Shown piece by piece: positions 19,593-31,870 of a stretch of DNA of 64,000 bases. Location of the stretch: assembly GCF_945859685.1 (NCBI RefSeq), contig NC_079147.1:65440946-65504945 (forward strand). Reading direction: 5' to 3'. Every line of letters starts with the position of its first letter. Within the stretch, counting starts at the first letter, position 1. The stretch comes from Eupeodes corollae. Taxonomy: Eukaryota > Arthropoda > Insecta > Diptera > Syrphidae. The notes below the pieces were generated by a model. That model searched no databases and had not been told where the DNA came from. It was given only the letters and a program-made list of their open reading frames with translations. Both the position numbers and the translations under genes were made by a program.

Positions 19593-21726
19593 GTGATGGT
19601 AGGTAGGTAGGTAGAAATGGTGACCTCAAGGCAACCTAGCCTGAGATCCAATTAGCGCTGTAGTACGCCGTTTTGATACCTTTGATTGAAAGGGATAGAT
19701 TGATAGAGAAGCTTTAAAGCGATTATGTTAGAGCCCTTTTGTCGCATTGAGAAAAAGATTAGGTTTCTAATCTGTCTCAGATAGCTCATCAAGTTCGTGA
19801 AAGAATGCTTTTCCAAAGTATTTAATTCTAGTGTTTGCCAAAGCAGCACATATGCAAAGGAAATGGATTATCGTATCACTTTCTCTTTGGTCACTACAGC
19901 TACGGCAAAAGGTGTTGTAAGAGATAACCAACTTCTCTGCATGAACTCCTATAGGCTAAAGTCCGGTACAAACCGCAACAATCCTGGCTATGTCTTGCCT
20001 TGGCCTGCATAGAAGATCGTTTGTACGTTTTTTTTTTATAGGTGGGCCATATTTTCCTAGACATAATGTAGTTGGGTAAATTGCTCCACCTTCGGTTTGA
20101 TTCAGTTTGGTAGATAGAAAAGATTTTATCTTTCATAGCACCAAGAGGAATGTTAACCATTTCCGCAAGTGAGCTATGAAGGGCCGATCCTTGCCTGGCT
20201 AGCTCGTCAGCCCGTTCATTTACCACAATACCACTATGGCCCGGAACTCTGATCAGGGTGACACTGAGGTTAATATTCAGGCTCGCAAGCTCATCGCGAT
20301 ATTGCTGGACCAATTTAGATGAGGATATGGCCGAGCTAATGGGTTTGACAAGTGCCTGACTGTCCGTAAAGATAGCCGCATTTCGGTTTTGGTTTGGGCT
20401 TTGTTTAAGTATCTTACATGTCTCCCTTATTCAGTTTAGCCTGCAAACGCTAGCAAAGTCAGGAAGCCTAAAGGATTTGACTACATTTAGGGACTCAGAA
20501 AAGATCCCAGGACAAACTCCGCACTTCATCTTTGAGCCGTCAGTAAAGATGGTTGTGTCGAAACTTATCGACAAGATGTCATCCTCTCAATCTTCTCTGG
20601 ATGGGAAAATAACCTTAAAACCATTACTAAGGCTCAAAGCAGGAGTGCAGTAGTCAGTGTCTACCGAGATAATATCTGAGGGAATCAATTTCGTAGTGTT
20701 GCTGAGACCGTATGGTAAGGGAATCAGCTATTTGATTCCTTCAGCCTACTAGCACTGAAAGAAACTATGTATTTAATAAAAAGGTCGATTGGTAGAATAT
20801 CCAAAATAACGTTTAAGGCATCCGTTGGGCAAGTACGCATGGCCCCTGGTGTGCCCACGCAAGTTGTTCTCTGAACCTTCCTTAGCTTATTAATATTTGA
20901 GGCTTTGCTAAGAGCAGGCTACCACACAATCGAACCATATGTAAAGATTGGACGTACTACGGTTGTGCACGTCCATAAAATCATCTTCGACTGAAGTCCC
21001 CACTTTTTGCCAAAAGTTTTGCTGCAGGCGTAGAAGGCAACACAGGCCTTCTTAACCCGTACTTCAATATTTAGTTTCCAGTTTAGTTTAGGGTCGAGTA
21101 TAACTCCCAAATATTTTGCACTGGAAGACAATGATAGGATTTGACCGTTGAGTCGAGGTAGCGTGAAGGGCGGTACATTAGTTTTGGTGGTAAAGAGCAA
21201 CAGTTCAGTTTTACTTTGGTTAACTAGTAGTCCACAACTCGTGGCCCAGTTGCTAACTTTCTTCAAAGCTGACTCTGTGATTTCACTAATAACACCACCC
21301 TAGGGTGTTCCCCTACTCACGTGTTTAGTTGCGATTGTATTGCCTAGAGTGGCTCGAATCTTCCTACCACTGAGCATGGAAATAATCCATTCTCGAATGA
21401 AGTCTTCTACACCGAACTTAACGAGCGATTCTCCTATGGATTCTGTAAGGACGTTGTTAAAAGCACCTTCTATGTCTAGGAAGGTGGCAAGAGTAAATTC
21501 TTTATAATGGATTGTTTGTTCTACAGTACGCACTACTTCATGGAGGGCAGTCTCCGTAGATTTGCCCTTAAGATAAGCATGCTGAGAGCTTTCGAGAGGT
21601 CGTCTAACTAGGATTACTCTAATATGGTAATCAAGAATGCGCTACAAGGTTTTAAGCACAAAAGATGTTAAGCTTATTGGTCTGAAATCCTTCGCGGATT
21701 GGTGACCTCGTCTACCCACTTTCATG
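19593..21726 (-). mobile_element. I/LOA-like LINE with RNase H, minus strand, inserted in the RTE-like LINE
   Basis: Minus-strand reading from 21726: VRTVEQTIHYKEFTLATFLD, DIEGAFNNVLTESIGESLVK, GNTIATKHVSRGTPQGG (21300), then directly ALKKVSNWATSCGLLVNQSK, so the YADD block is deleted here. The thumb region AKYLGVILDPKLNWKLNI (about 21120) follows, then RNase H with TIFTDGSKMKCGV (about 20540), IFTDSQALVKP (about 20355) and RVPGHSGIVVNERADELAR (about 20230), and a Cys-rich tail CRSCSDQRESDTIIHFLC (about 19870). The 3' end has CTACCTACCTACC (plus strand GGTAGGTAGGTAG, 19599-19611) instead of poly(A). Several stops; inactive. Confidence 0.75.
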
Positions 21727-21860
21727 TTTTTTTTTTAAGATCCTCTTTGAAAGAATAGTGTAAAAATCTCACTTGTCAACACTACAGGCATTATCTTTCA
21801 AAAGTATGTCCAATTACTAGCATATGCTGATGACATTTACATAATCGGTAATCATGGCGG
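21727..21860 (+). mobile_element. RTE/BovB-like LINE, catalytic part (copy 1, segment 3)
   Basis: After the I/LOA-like insertion the plus strand resumes with a degraded DFF-ILFERIVQ, then TTGIIFQKYVQLLAYADDIY (about 21790-21845): the YADD catalytic block of the same RTE-like element. Homology fades after about 21860. Confidence 0.65.
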
Positions 21861-24800
21861 CCACCACTGACTGTAAGGTTCAGGTTCAGAAACTGCGGTA
21901 TACTTCAGAATCTTTTAGAATGATGGAATGTAGCATGGTTAAAGAGATTGATGTTTATACAACTACATAAATAGAACATTTGAAATTATTCAGTCAAATA
22001 CTTTTTATCATTAACATACCTAGATTGGTGAACCTAAAAAAAATCAATTTCTGATGTATGGAAACAAAATTAAGATAAACATCATCTAACTTTTGGCGGC
22101 ACAATTAAGTAAGAACCAAGTTGATTTTTGTACCCTTGATAAAATGAGATATAAATGGAATCTACTTAACATACAAATATTCTATATTATAGTTTGACAA
22201 ATTTAAGATTTATCAAAACAGGATGATTCATCCTTTTCTTGTTGACGAAGTTATCAAAATAAACATTACAAGGCCAAAAAAGTTCTATCATGAATATACC
22301 GAATTACTCATACCATATCTTTCTAAAATCTCACATTTGCATAATAATTTTTAGATTTAAGAGAAAAAATAAACATAACCCTAATCCTTGTTCTGTGGGT
22401 ATAAAATATCTTATTTATTCATATATTACATATTTGGTATATAAATCCATCCCTTTTTATTGTATTATCTTTTTCCTAAGAATGTTTCTATTATATAAAG
22501 TCCCATAGTGACTTTCTTAAAAAAATTTCTCCGAATTCCAATTGAAAATTCACTCACATGCTTTTAGTGGAATATTTTTTTTCTTATTTTTATGTGTTTT
22601 TATTTTAACCGAAAAACATCCGCACCACACTTAGAACACTCACATAATTTCCATCTTGAATATTCGACAACGAATTTTCTCTCTTCTTTTCTCCTTTTTC
22701 TGTTGAAATTTTCCATTTACAGAACAATTTCTTTGCATTATAAATCATCTCATAAATTTATCATTCATTATCCTTTCGCACATATCGCATGCTTCAGATC
22801 ACATTTCGCTTTATGTGTAATATTTTCGACAGCTCATTCTATTTTGCCAATGTATGTATCCTGCACATACAAGTGTAGTAAAAAAGGATACGCACACCCA
22901 CATACAAATATAACATGTTTGTATCTTCAGATACTTTGCAATTCAGCAAAACAACCCTTCAGTACATTTAAAACAAACAAACAAACAAACAAAAAAAAAA
23001 TCCTGCTGCCGATTTTGAATTCTTCTCAATCGTTTAGGCTTCTTGTGTTGTTTTTGTTCTTCTGAGTTATTCTTCTCTGTATCCGGAAAACAGATCAACT
23101 GCTTCATAAAATATTTTCCAAAACCCAAATATTGAGCCTGCATGCCACATAAAACGCACAAACACCCACAACAACAACAACAATAAGAACATCATGATGG
23201 AAGGAAACTAAAAAATAAATTCTTTTCGTTCACTTTATTGCTAAGATATACTTTTTGAAGTGCCTTACGTAAGCTGTAAAATATATCCTTAAAGACAAAA
23301 AAAAAAGCAAGAAATCCTTAGAAACACACAAAAAATCTTCTGGAATAACAATTTCTTCAAAAAAAAGAAGAAGAAAAATATAAAAATCGTCCGATACTTT
23401 CGCAAGAAGAAAAATCATTCCATCATCAGCCCAGTTCTATTCCCCCTCCCCCCTTACACCCACACCCTCCTTAAAATAAGGATAATGCTGTAAATAGGGG
23501 GCGCTTGGCTCATAGCTGGCGTTGATGCTGATGGTATCCCTTTGATGGAATTTTTCAATTTATTTTCATGTACATTTTATGGACTCAAAGACGAAGAACA
23601 GCATTAAACTTCTTCATTGATTCTTACAGCTGGAATTCTTTTCAAGGATTCAAGGACTCCTTGTGTATAACTCGTAATTCGTAACTCGCATATCATCACC
23701 ATACCCTATACAATCAAACGAGATATCGGGGATATGTATGATTGGTGCGGGTATGAAGTGGGTAAGACGATGAGCGACCCAAGAAGACCGACGCGACGGT
23801 AGGTAGGGTATTAGGTACCTACATATCTACTTTAGGTACACCCTGATGCCGGATGATGCTTCTTGTGCTTCACATTTATTCGAAATAGAATTCAATTTAT
23901 TTATTTTCTTTCATTACACATTCAAACATTCACTAGGATATCACATCAAGGAAGCGCTCGCTGTATGTTGTTTTTTTTTCAGTTTTCATTTTTAAGTTTT
24001 ACATCATCCAACAAATTTACTTACCTACACAGGGAAAAAAAAAAAGCAATAAAACAGTTTCGCAGGATAACGTAAGAAAACTCGTAAGACTCACACAAAT
24101 AAAAGTTTAAACGAAACTTCAAATTCTTTGATGAATCCTTTTTTTTTTTGCTGATGTTGTTGTTTTTGTTGTTATTGTGAATGTTTGTATCTTAATTTAC
24201 AACTTTCAATAAAGTATGCACCAGAATGTATTTGTATCTGTTGTTCAATAAAAAATAACAACAACATACTTTCGTTTTTGGTGTAATTCAAATCCTTGAT
24301 AAAACACATATAAAGGTAGGTTTAGATAGATGGGTACTTAACTTACGGCAAATGTTATGGTTTGACCTTTGCTCACTTGTTTTATTATATGCCGACATTT
24401 GGGGAAATTTTTGGGTTTTCAAATTTACCTTTCTGACGACCGACGGTGTCATTGGAAAACAGAGAAAGTGGTAGATTTTAAAAATTACGGATGATCAAAT
24501 TGATTTCGGGTTAGTTTTAGATTGATTTTATTTTATAGGAAGAGCAATCATTTAAATGTGACATAAAGTCGGAATCGAATTACTGATGAACCTTTAAGCC
24601 GTATTAACATGAATGTCAACAATAATAGAGTTTGAATAACAAATGTTAAGTTTTGGTTTCATATTGCAATGGGATAGTTTTGATTAAACAGCTCATTATT
24701 TTATAATAAACTTGCGGTTAGGTGGAAAATATTTTTAAATAATGATGATGACATTTCTAAAAAGCAAGCACATTGAATCTAAAAACTACGATACGACTAA

Positions 24801-24960
24801 AATTGATATATTTTCTCACATGATCGAAATTTTAAATTAAAATTTTGTGAACTTTGAGAATTCCGTCAAAACGATATTTTGTTTTGAAATTGCGAAATAT
24901 GTAGTTTGTCTTAGTATTCATTTATAACTTTATTAATTGAAAGTCATCAGGCTTATCTAC
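21861..24960. other. Gene-free DNA with simple repeats
   Basis: No coding frame with a recognisable motif. An (AAAC)n run at about 22971-22991, (CAA)n at about 23168, and many oligo-A/T tracts. Translations at 22592-23065 and elsewhere are low-complexity Phe/Ser/His-rich. Likely spacer or intron. Confidence 0.4.
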
Positions 24961-26581
24961 TTTTTCAGGGGCGAAACTTAATGGTAGCCAGCACGAGTTT
25001 TCTACAGCTCAACATATACAGAGGAACTTGGAGTTCTTTAGATCAAACTACCATCAACCATATTGACAATATCACATCATGGATGTACGAACTTCTCGAG
25101 GAGAAAAAAACGAATTGAAAGACTAGCACTAAAAGCCGAAGGTAAAGATGCAGAGAGAAGATACAACGTCAAACGGCTAAAAACGGCAAGAATACAAAAT
25201 CCTTTTTGGACCGGGTCACAAGTAACCTTATTCGAAGTGCTCTGCCACCAACATAACATATAGAGAACCAGTGCCAACATTCCCAAGATGTAATCAGAGA
25301 AGCTGCCGCTGACTTGCTGGGTTTCAAGAAACCACCAACAAGGAACCCCTGGTTTGATGAGGAATGTCGGCAGGCAAATGCAGGCAAACAATTGGCACGC
25401 AAAGTGGCGCTGCATAAAAGGACGAGAGCTGCTGATGAACTCTATGAGCAGAAGAGGCGAGAGGAAAACCGACTTCTCCATAGGAAATAGAAATAGCATG
25501 AGAAGCATACTATAAAAGATGTTGAATGGTTCAAAAACAGAAATGAAGTTCGAAAGTTTTAAAAGCAGGTGAAATGAAATTCAAAAGTACATAAAGTACC
25601 TTGAAATAAAGCCTGCAAAGACTAAAGTGGAACCATCATAGTAGAACCGCAGTTAATGCTGAAGATATGGAAGGACTACTTCTGCAGACTGGATAACGGC
25701 GACGAAAAACCGAATCCCACTGTCAGACATGATGATCCATTGAACATAGACGACGAAAGCCAACAATCCCGCTCTCGTGACTAAGACGAAGTAAAGATTA
25801 CATCTAAGCTGAAGTTTAACAAGGCCGCTGAGCAGATGGCTTGAATGCTGACCTCTTCAAAGCAGCTGGATATAATTTGGTTGGGAGCCTGCATCGACTT
25901 ATCTTTAAGACATGATCGCAAGAAAGCATGGCCGGTGAATGCAACACCAGGAAGCTCCACAGTCGATTAAATATTCACATTGTGCAGATCCTGGAAAAAA
26001 ACCAAGAGCATTAAATCGATGATTTCAAAGCCACATATGACAGCATCTGCAGGGTCGGAATGTATAGAGCCATGTCTGTCTAGTTTTTGCTATCCCTGCC
26101 AAACTCGTCTGTTTTTGCAGGTTAACAATGGAACATTTGTGCTGCTCTATAAAGGTTAGACAAAACTTAACATAACCTTTCGAAGTCAAAAAAGGATTAA
26201 GACAAGGTGATGTCATTTCATGCGATTTCTCTTCATTGAAAGAATAGTACAGAGCTCCTACGCCAACACTAGAGACACTGTCTTTAAACATGTACATCCA
26301 ATTAATGGCATATTCTGACGAAATTGAGATAATCGGAAGAACTCAGCGTGATGTTAATGGGACTTTTGTGAGTACTGAGGCAGAGGCGGCAAGGATGGGT
26401 TAGCCCGTTAATGAAAACAAAATGAATTACTTTCTGTCGTCAGGAAGGGACCTCGATCATAACGCCTTGGTCAAAACGTCGACAGACTAAATTTTGAGGA
26501 AGTTAGGGACTTTGTCTACTTGGGCCTCGCATTCCGCTATAATCGCAGAAAATAACACCAGCGTAGAGATCAAACGAAGAG
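24961..26581 (+). mobile_element. RTE/BovB-like LINE, copy 2, segment 1
   Basis: Same family as copy 1. Pieces in order on the plus strand: YRGTWSSLDQTTINHIDNI (25025), RRYNVKRLKTARI (25155), REAAADLLGFKKPPTRNPWF (about 25300-25360), RKVALHKRTRAADELYEQKR (25400-25455), LKIWKDYF, KFNKAAEQMA (25810), FKAT-YDS (about 26030) and EEVRDFVYLGLAF (about 26500). The nucleotide text around 25330-25450 strongly resembles 17560-17690 of copy 1. The catalytic YADD is destroyed (about 26305 reads NGIF with a stop). Many stops; 5' truncated. A mariner interrupts it at about 26582 and the 3' end follows at 27400. Confidence 0.65.
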
Positions 26582-27399
26582 GTACTCTTAGACGTGGTGG
26601 CCCTTGAGACGACCGGTTCAGTAAAAAAATCAGCAAAACCCGAGGCAGTCTATTTCTTGCCGTGCACAAGAACTCGGCGATTTGCAGACCTTAACGAATT
26701 TTGCGTCGGGACTTGGGCCAGCCTACATCCGTAACAAGATCCAACTGACCCAGGAGCGCAAAAGTTCATGGCTATATAGACATTGCCGTTTGTTCAATGA
26801 CTGCGCTTCGAATCGTTTGTAAGAAGACCCCAGAACCATCTTTAGTAACGCGGCTCATTTTTGCATGAATGGCTGTGCTAACAAGCAACATTGCAGTATA
26901 TGGGAGGACACAAACTCACGCGAGGTTCGTCAGGTGATAATGCATTCTTAAAAAGTTACGGTTTGGTGTGGATTATGGGCTTTTTTGAAAACTACGCTAG
27001 TGCGGCGGTCACCGTCAACAGCGAGCGCTACATAACGATGATAACTAATTTTGTATGGCCCAAATTGAACCATATAGACCTAGACAACATGTGGTTCCAT
27101 TAGAACAGCGTTTCGTGCCTCACAGCAAACACCTAAATTGAATTTTCATGAACGATTTGAGGGTAAGCTTATCTCTAGCATCGATTATGTGAATTGGCTT
27201 TCAAGGTCAAAATATTTGACCCCGCTTGACTATTTTCTGTGGGGTTTCTTGAAGTCGCAGGTCTATCCAAATAAACCACAATCGACCGATGCCCTAAGGT
27301 TGAACATAACACAGGCCATACATCAAATTCATTCGGACCTATCCGAATTCATTCATATTCCACACTTAATTATTTTTCAAATAAAAAAATAATTTTGCT
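26582..27399 (+). mobile_element. Tc1/mariner transposase relic inside the RTE-like LINE
   Basis: From about 26620 the frames give SISCRAQELG, RILRRDLGQPTSV, SNAAHFCMNGCANKQHCSIW (first catalytic block, FSDEAHF decayed), then VTVNSERYITMITNFVWPKL, HIDLDNMWFHQNSVSC (second Asp decayed), and LTPLDYFLWGFLKSQVYPNK with the third Asp at about 27225. The N-terminal DNA-binding part is lost. The 3' end is near 27400, after which RTE-like sequence resumes. Inactive. Confidence 0.7.
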
Positions 27400-27765
27400 A
27401 ATATCTCACACACAGTTTTATCCAACATCTACCCGCCTTTATTGAAAACCCCTTCATAAAAAACTTTATCATCCCCGTCCTGCTAAATACGGTGCAGTAG
27501 CTTCTAGTATGAAAAAAGCGGATGAATTTTCTTAAGTAGTTTCGAAAGAATAGTTCTTCGCGTGATCAACGGTTCCGTAGGAAGAGAAGGGATAGATGGG
27601 GCCCGGGCCGGAAAGTTTTCGAATCCACGCCCGAATTTCAGCTCATTAGAGGAAGACCTCACACAATTTGGAGTGTGCAACTGGCAAAATCTAGCTAGGA
27701 ACCGAGAAGTTTGTTAGGAGAGGGTCTAAATCACACTGGACGGTAATGCCACCTTAAGTAAGTAA
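27400..27765 (+). mobile_element. RTE/BovB-like LINE, copy 2, 3' part
   Basis: After the mariner the plus strand translates in pieces as the C-terminus of the family: FERIVLRVINGSVGREGIDG (about 27540-27600), RPNFSSLEEDLTQFGVCNWQ and NLARNREVC (27625-27715). The last matches the conserved Trp/Arg tail of these LINEs. Ends in AAGTAAGTAAGTTAG near 27765, probably the short-repeat 3' tail. Confidence 0.55.
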
Positions 27766-27784
27766 GTTAGTCTTTGGTTCGGTC

Positions 27785-27885
27785 ATATTATAATTGAAAA
27801 ACTTCTAACGTAACTGAGATTCGAACCTTGAGCAAGTAACTTACGGCGCCAATGCACTGAATGATTGAGGTTCTCCAAGTGCAAG
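27785..27885 (-). repeat. tRNA-like SINE fragment, minus strand
   Basis: The minus strand contains GCATTGGCGCCGTAAGTTAC followed by the B-box-like GGTTCGAATCTCAG (about 27820-27835 on the plus strand). The head resembles a tRNA but cannot form a complete cloverleaf. It sits right after the 3' end of the RTE-like LINE. Confidence 0.4.
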
Positions 27886-29815
27886 TTTATCAATTGCAAT
27901 GACAGCAATGTCAATGTTGTAAATTCAGTTTCTTTTCGTATTTTTCGTTCTTAAACTTGATAAAAGCAATGTTTGTTTATTGACTAAGTCAATATTTCAT
28001 TGTGACACACAAGAACGGAGTCGTGTATCGAAAAAGTGACAATCATAGTCAAATTTTGAAGAGAATTCTTAAATTTAACACGACACCAATAACCAAACTC
28101 ATGTACAGCAGATTTTCCTTTTCTTAAAATAACAACTTAATTCTTAAAACGAAAAATACTTAAGAAAACATCCAAAAGCTGGTTTTAAAATAAATTTCGG
28201 AGAAACGAAAGCGTTTTTTTTTTCTTGATAAAGTGTTCATCTTTCTTATAATAACAAAAAGTAACAATAATTTCAAAAGGACTCTAAATAAAGAAGCATA
28301 ACAAGCCTTGAAACTTATCAAATGAAAGAGTTAGGTGATGTAGAAAAATCTTCACATAAAGCTGGTGATATTCCTTTTAAAGGATTATTGAAATAAATAT
28401 TTCACTGTTTTTTGCGTAGGAATGTCAATCTACCCAAACAGAATTATATGACCTTATTGTCAAAGCTCCATATCACAAAAATAATCGTTGGCGTAACGTC
28501 GCTAAGGGCGTAACCTAGTTCTGTTCTCGTCTGAAGTCTGATATTATGCTTTCATGTATGTCACATACACACCAATTAAAGGACCTTAAAAATTCAAAAA
28601 CAAAACAAAAATTGTTAAAGAAATAAATCACTCCATGTCGAAGGATAATATAATCCATAATCTACATGTACATCTACATAATATATGCCATTGTGTCACC
28701 CTATCTTCCTAGCACATCGATTTATTATATTCACGAAATTCTTGGCAGGCGCCTCGGATAGATTGGCATTTTCAAAAGCAGACGATGACACAGATGGGTA
28801 GACGCCTATACATATCGCTACTGCCACCATATCACCATCACCCCCGCAGCGCCATTGCCACCACTACCAGCACCGCCGTCGTCAATCGCCGCCGCCGTCA
28901 TATCGGCTATACAAAGGGATTGGTTGTATCTCATGAACAGCTGAAGTTCCATTTTTAACCCAATTTTGTTCGTCTTTTATGTGTACTTACTCCAAATTCA
29001 TATAAGCAAGGATATATCTATGTTTGTATATGTATAAGGATGTTAGAAAAAGGAGAGCCAAGAAAATAATAGACGGTAGTAATATGAAATGCGTGCTTTG
29101 AATAAAATCGAAAGAAAAAGAAAATAACACAAAAACCTGTAGGTGGCAGGCAGCTACTCTTCTTTAATACTCCATTTTCCATACATTCAAACGATCCTTC
29201 TGCTGCTATGTGGCACTGATGCCTCTTTTGCTATATGCCGCCGCTGACATAGCCAAAACCATTAGGGAATAGACTTCTTATATTTTTTGTTTTTTTGGAA
29301 GTCCTTGGTTCTTAGAGGCAAAATGTCAAGAATTCAGTGCGAAGTGATTATATCAGCGGGAAATTCATATTAAAGATTTCCCTATTGATGGTTATAAATT
29401 GTTGTCATATTTGCCTTTGAAAATTTTATTAAAATTCTCTTATGCGAGTAAACAGCACACTAAAGGACATGTACCTACTTATGAGGCACTATACTATTGT
29501 ATATGGAACTTTTGACGGGATGTGCTGCTGCTGGTGGTGTATTAAATATTTTTAAGAGAGTCTTTATAATGGAGAACTTTTAAGTTAAGTATGAAGTTAG
29601 GAGCCATCTGGGAATAGCTTAACTGGAAGAAAATATAAAAACTCGTCAGGGGTCTTGACTTTTTTTGGAAAATTGCAATGACAGAGTAAGACAGAAGAAG
29701 ATAAAACATCGAAATAAATTTCACATTCACGTAGTACGGCTAAAGAACGCGTTCTCTCAACTTTATAGATGAGTATTTCTAGTCTCTTTTACTAGAGCAT
29801 AGGCTGTTAAAGTGA
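27886..29815. other. Gene-free DNA with a GC-rich patch
   Basis: Mostly AT-rich spacer. About 28780-28930 is strikingly G+C-rich, with CCN and GCCGCCGTC repeats, and encodes a 57-codon frame (ATG 28785) rich in His, Arg and Pro with no recognisable motif. The remainder holds nothing I can name. Confidence 0.4.
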
Positions 29816-30166
29816 CATAAATTAGTCAACCATTTTAAAACCTCTGCTTTGGATACTTTCCTAGAGGCTTATGTTAGTTTCAATTGCACCATCCCAGAAG
29901 TGGGACTTATAGATGTGATCATTCCAAAAAAGGTGGTTACTGATGCACATGACAAGAATATCGAGATGTTCAATTTAATTGATGCAAGTGCCACTCACAG
30001 ATAGTATCGAAAGTGGGGTGCATACCAGTTTAACGATATAAGACAGCATTGGGTTTTTGATGTATTAAATTCCACGCTGATGCTTAGTCATCATTGCATA
30101 AAGCAGGAAAACATTTATACAAACGAGGAAGAGTGTCGGGAATTATTTAATTGGTATTCTAATTAG
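29816..30166 (+). pseudogene. Unrecognised coding-like relic with one internal TAG
   Basis: One frame is open from 29816 to TAG 30164-30166 apart from a single TAG at 30002-30004. Either side reads like real protein, not low complexity: CTIPEVGLIDVIIPKKVVTD before the stop, and RKWGAYQFNDIRQHWVFDVL and NIYTNEEECRELFNWYSN after it. Composition is balanced, unlike the AT-rich flanks. No start codon is evident at the left, and I do not recognise the family; it could be an exon of a decayed gene or part of a transposon. Confidence 0.3.
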
Positions 30167-30329
30167 GAAGGACAATTTTAACAGACTTTTATCAAATGCC
30201 TTTTAAATATTACCTGCAATAAATCTGCTTTTTCCAAAACGATGTAAATATGGACTCCTATTTTTACGAAAGCCGTTCTACCGATCATCATTTCAAGATT
30301 TCATTTTTCGTTTTTCAAGATATTTCTTA

Positions 30330-31870
30330 AACTTCAGCATTTGTTTGAACTTGCAGAGAGAGGACGTTAGTGCAAGCGATTGATACGAATTTGAGAGAGC
30401 TAGGTAAGGTTAGGTTAAAGTGGCAATGATAGAGTAGGATACACTTAGGCCAAATTAATGGCCCATTATGATACCAAATAAATATTGAGGCATTCTTCGA
30501 AGATCGATGAAACCAGTTTGAGTTCCTTACGAAATGTGAGAGACTGATTATGTTCATATCATTGTTGTTGTTGAGATTGTTTTAATAGATATTACAAGAA
30601 TTCTCCAAGGTATAATAATGCTTGTGTTTTTGAGCTAGAGCAAGACATGTACAGAGGAGGTGAAGAACTGATACCGCCACTTCCTCATCCATTCAGAAAG
30701 TCATTTGAGAACACACCTACCCACGTGACGTATTTTTCTATTAGACAATGCGCAGTTATCGAGCTTATATGTATATGCGATCTGCTTAGCAAGCACCTTC
30801 ATCGCTTTAAATCTACTCGTACTTTAGGCCAGATGTTTTGTATGACCTGACAAGTGGTGATGTCTTGCATTAGTAACAATCTAATTTCAGGGATTTTTAT
30901 GCCATCGCTCGCCACACGTGGTAGAATGGGGTGTACTGTACCAATTCTATCGACTTTAACTACCTTACCTTACAATTTCCTGGAATGTCTCTATGGCCCG
31001 GCACCCAGCAGGGGTGGATACTAAACTGTTGTGACATCTTCATTAGAGATGATCGACAGTAATAGAGTTTGTAGAGATAGAGTCCAGAGTTTTAATAGCG
31101 GCCTGACTATTTGATAAAATACGGATATTAAATGTTAATATCACGTTTTCCTTAAGCTAGGAGTAAAATTCTTTTACCGCCAAAAGTTCCGCCTGGAACA
31201 AGCTACAATGATTGGAAGGCAGAATGAGAGACTTAATTTCAGCCGTTCAGAGTACAAACCTTCATCAACCCCTTCTTTTGTTTTTGATCTAACTTTGTAG
31301 TAAAAGTGGACTGGCTCGTCTTAAAGAAATACCTATCTTCCCAGAAAGATCTGGAAGATAGAAATCTGGAAGTTTCAGTCGAATTCATTCAAGGGATGGT
31401 GTAGTAAGGCACACAGGCTCTGGAATTGAATTTAAATACTTTAAAATTACGGAGTGGCCAATTTTGTTATCAACCCACTGCGATAAAGCTTTGAGGCGAA
31501 TAGCAGAGCTTGCAGCTATTTGTTTTCTTGGCGTATCAAGAGGTTTTAGGTAGAGTAGGGTATCCAGTGTCGCAGGTGGGTTAGTGCTAAGCGATCTGCT
31601 TATACATAAGCAAGCTGACCGTTGCAGTTCATTTAGTTTATCGTGGTTTATAGCTTTTTTAAAAGTAATACACCATACTGCTCCACCGTAAAATAAAATT
31701 GGTCTGTAAGCATAACCAATGTTTAAATCGGGGTAGAAAGCCCCATTTTTTGTCAATAGCTTTTTCGCAACCGGAGAGCTACAGTAGCTTTGTTGACTCT
31801 TTCTTGTAAATTGCGTTTATTTGATTCCTTTAATATTGGGAGGGTTAACAAATGGAATTTTGTATTCCCT
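30330..31870 (-). mobile_element. I/LOA-like LINE fragment, minus strand
   Basis: From 31760 on the minus strand: NGAFYPDLNIGYAYRPILFY (thumb), NELQRSACLCISRSLSTNP and LDTLLYLKPLDTPRKQIAAS, then degraded RNase H pieces (RFFSNSQAAIKTLDSIST at about 31110; PAGCRAIETFQEI at about 31005), a Cys-rich tail (MDEEVAVSVLHLLCTC at about 30655) and the 3' region HNGPLIWPKCIL. It is the same family as 53625-54760: the text at 30330-30560 and 53640-53800 aligns closely, and both end with AACCTAACCT-like tails. Stops throughout. Confidence 0.65.

Noticed and set aside
22592..23161. 157-codon plus frame and opposing minus frame
   Set aside because: Low-complexity Phe/His/Ser text spanning an AAAC repeat; no recognisable domain.
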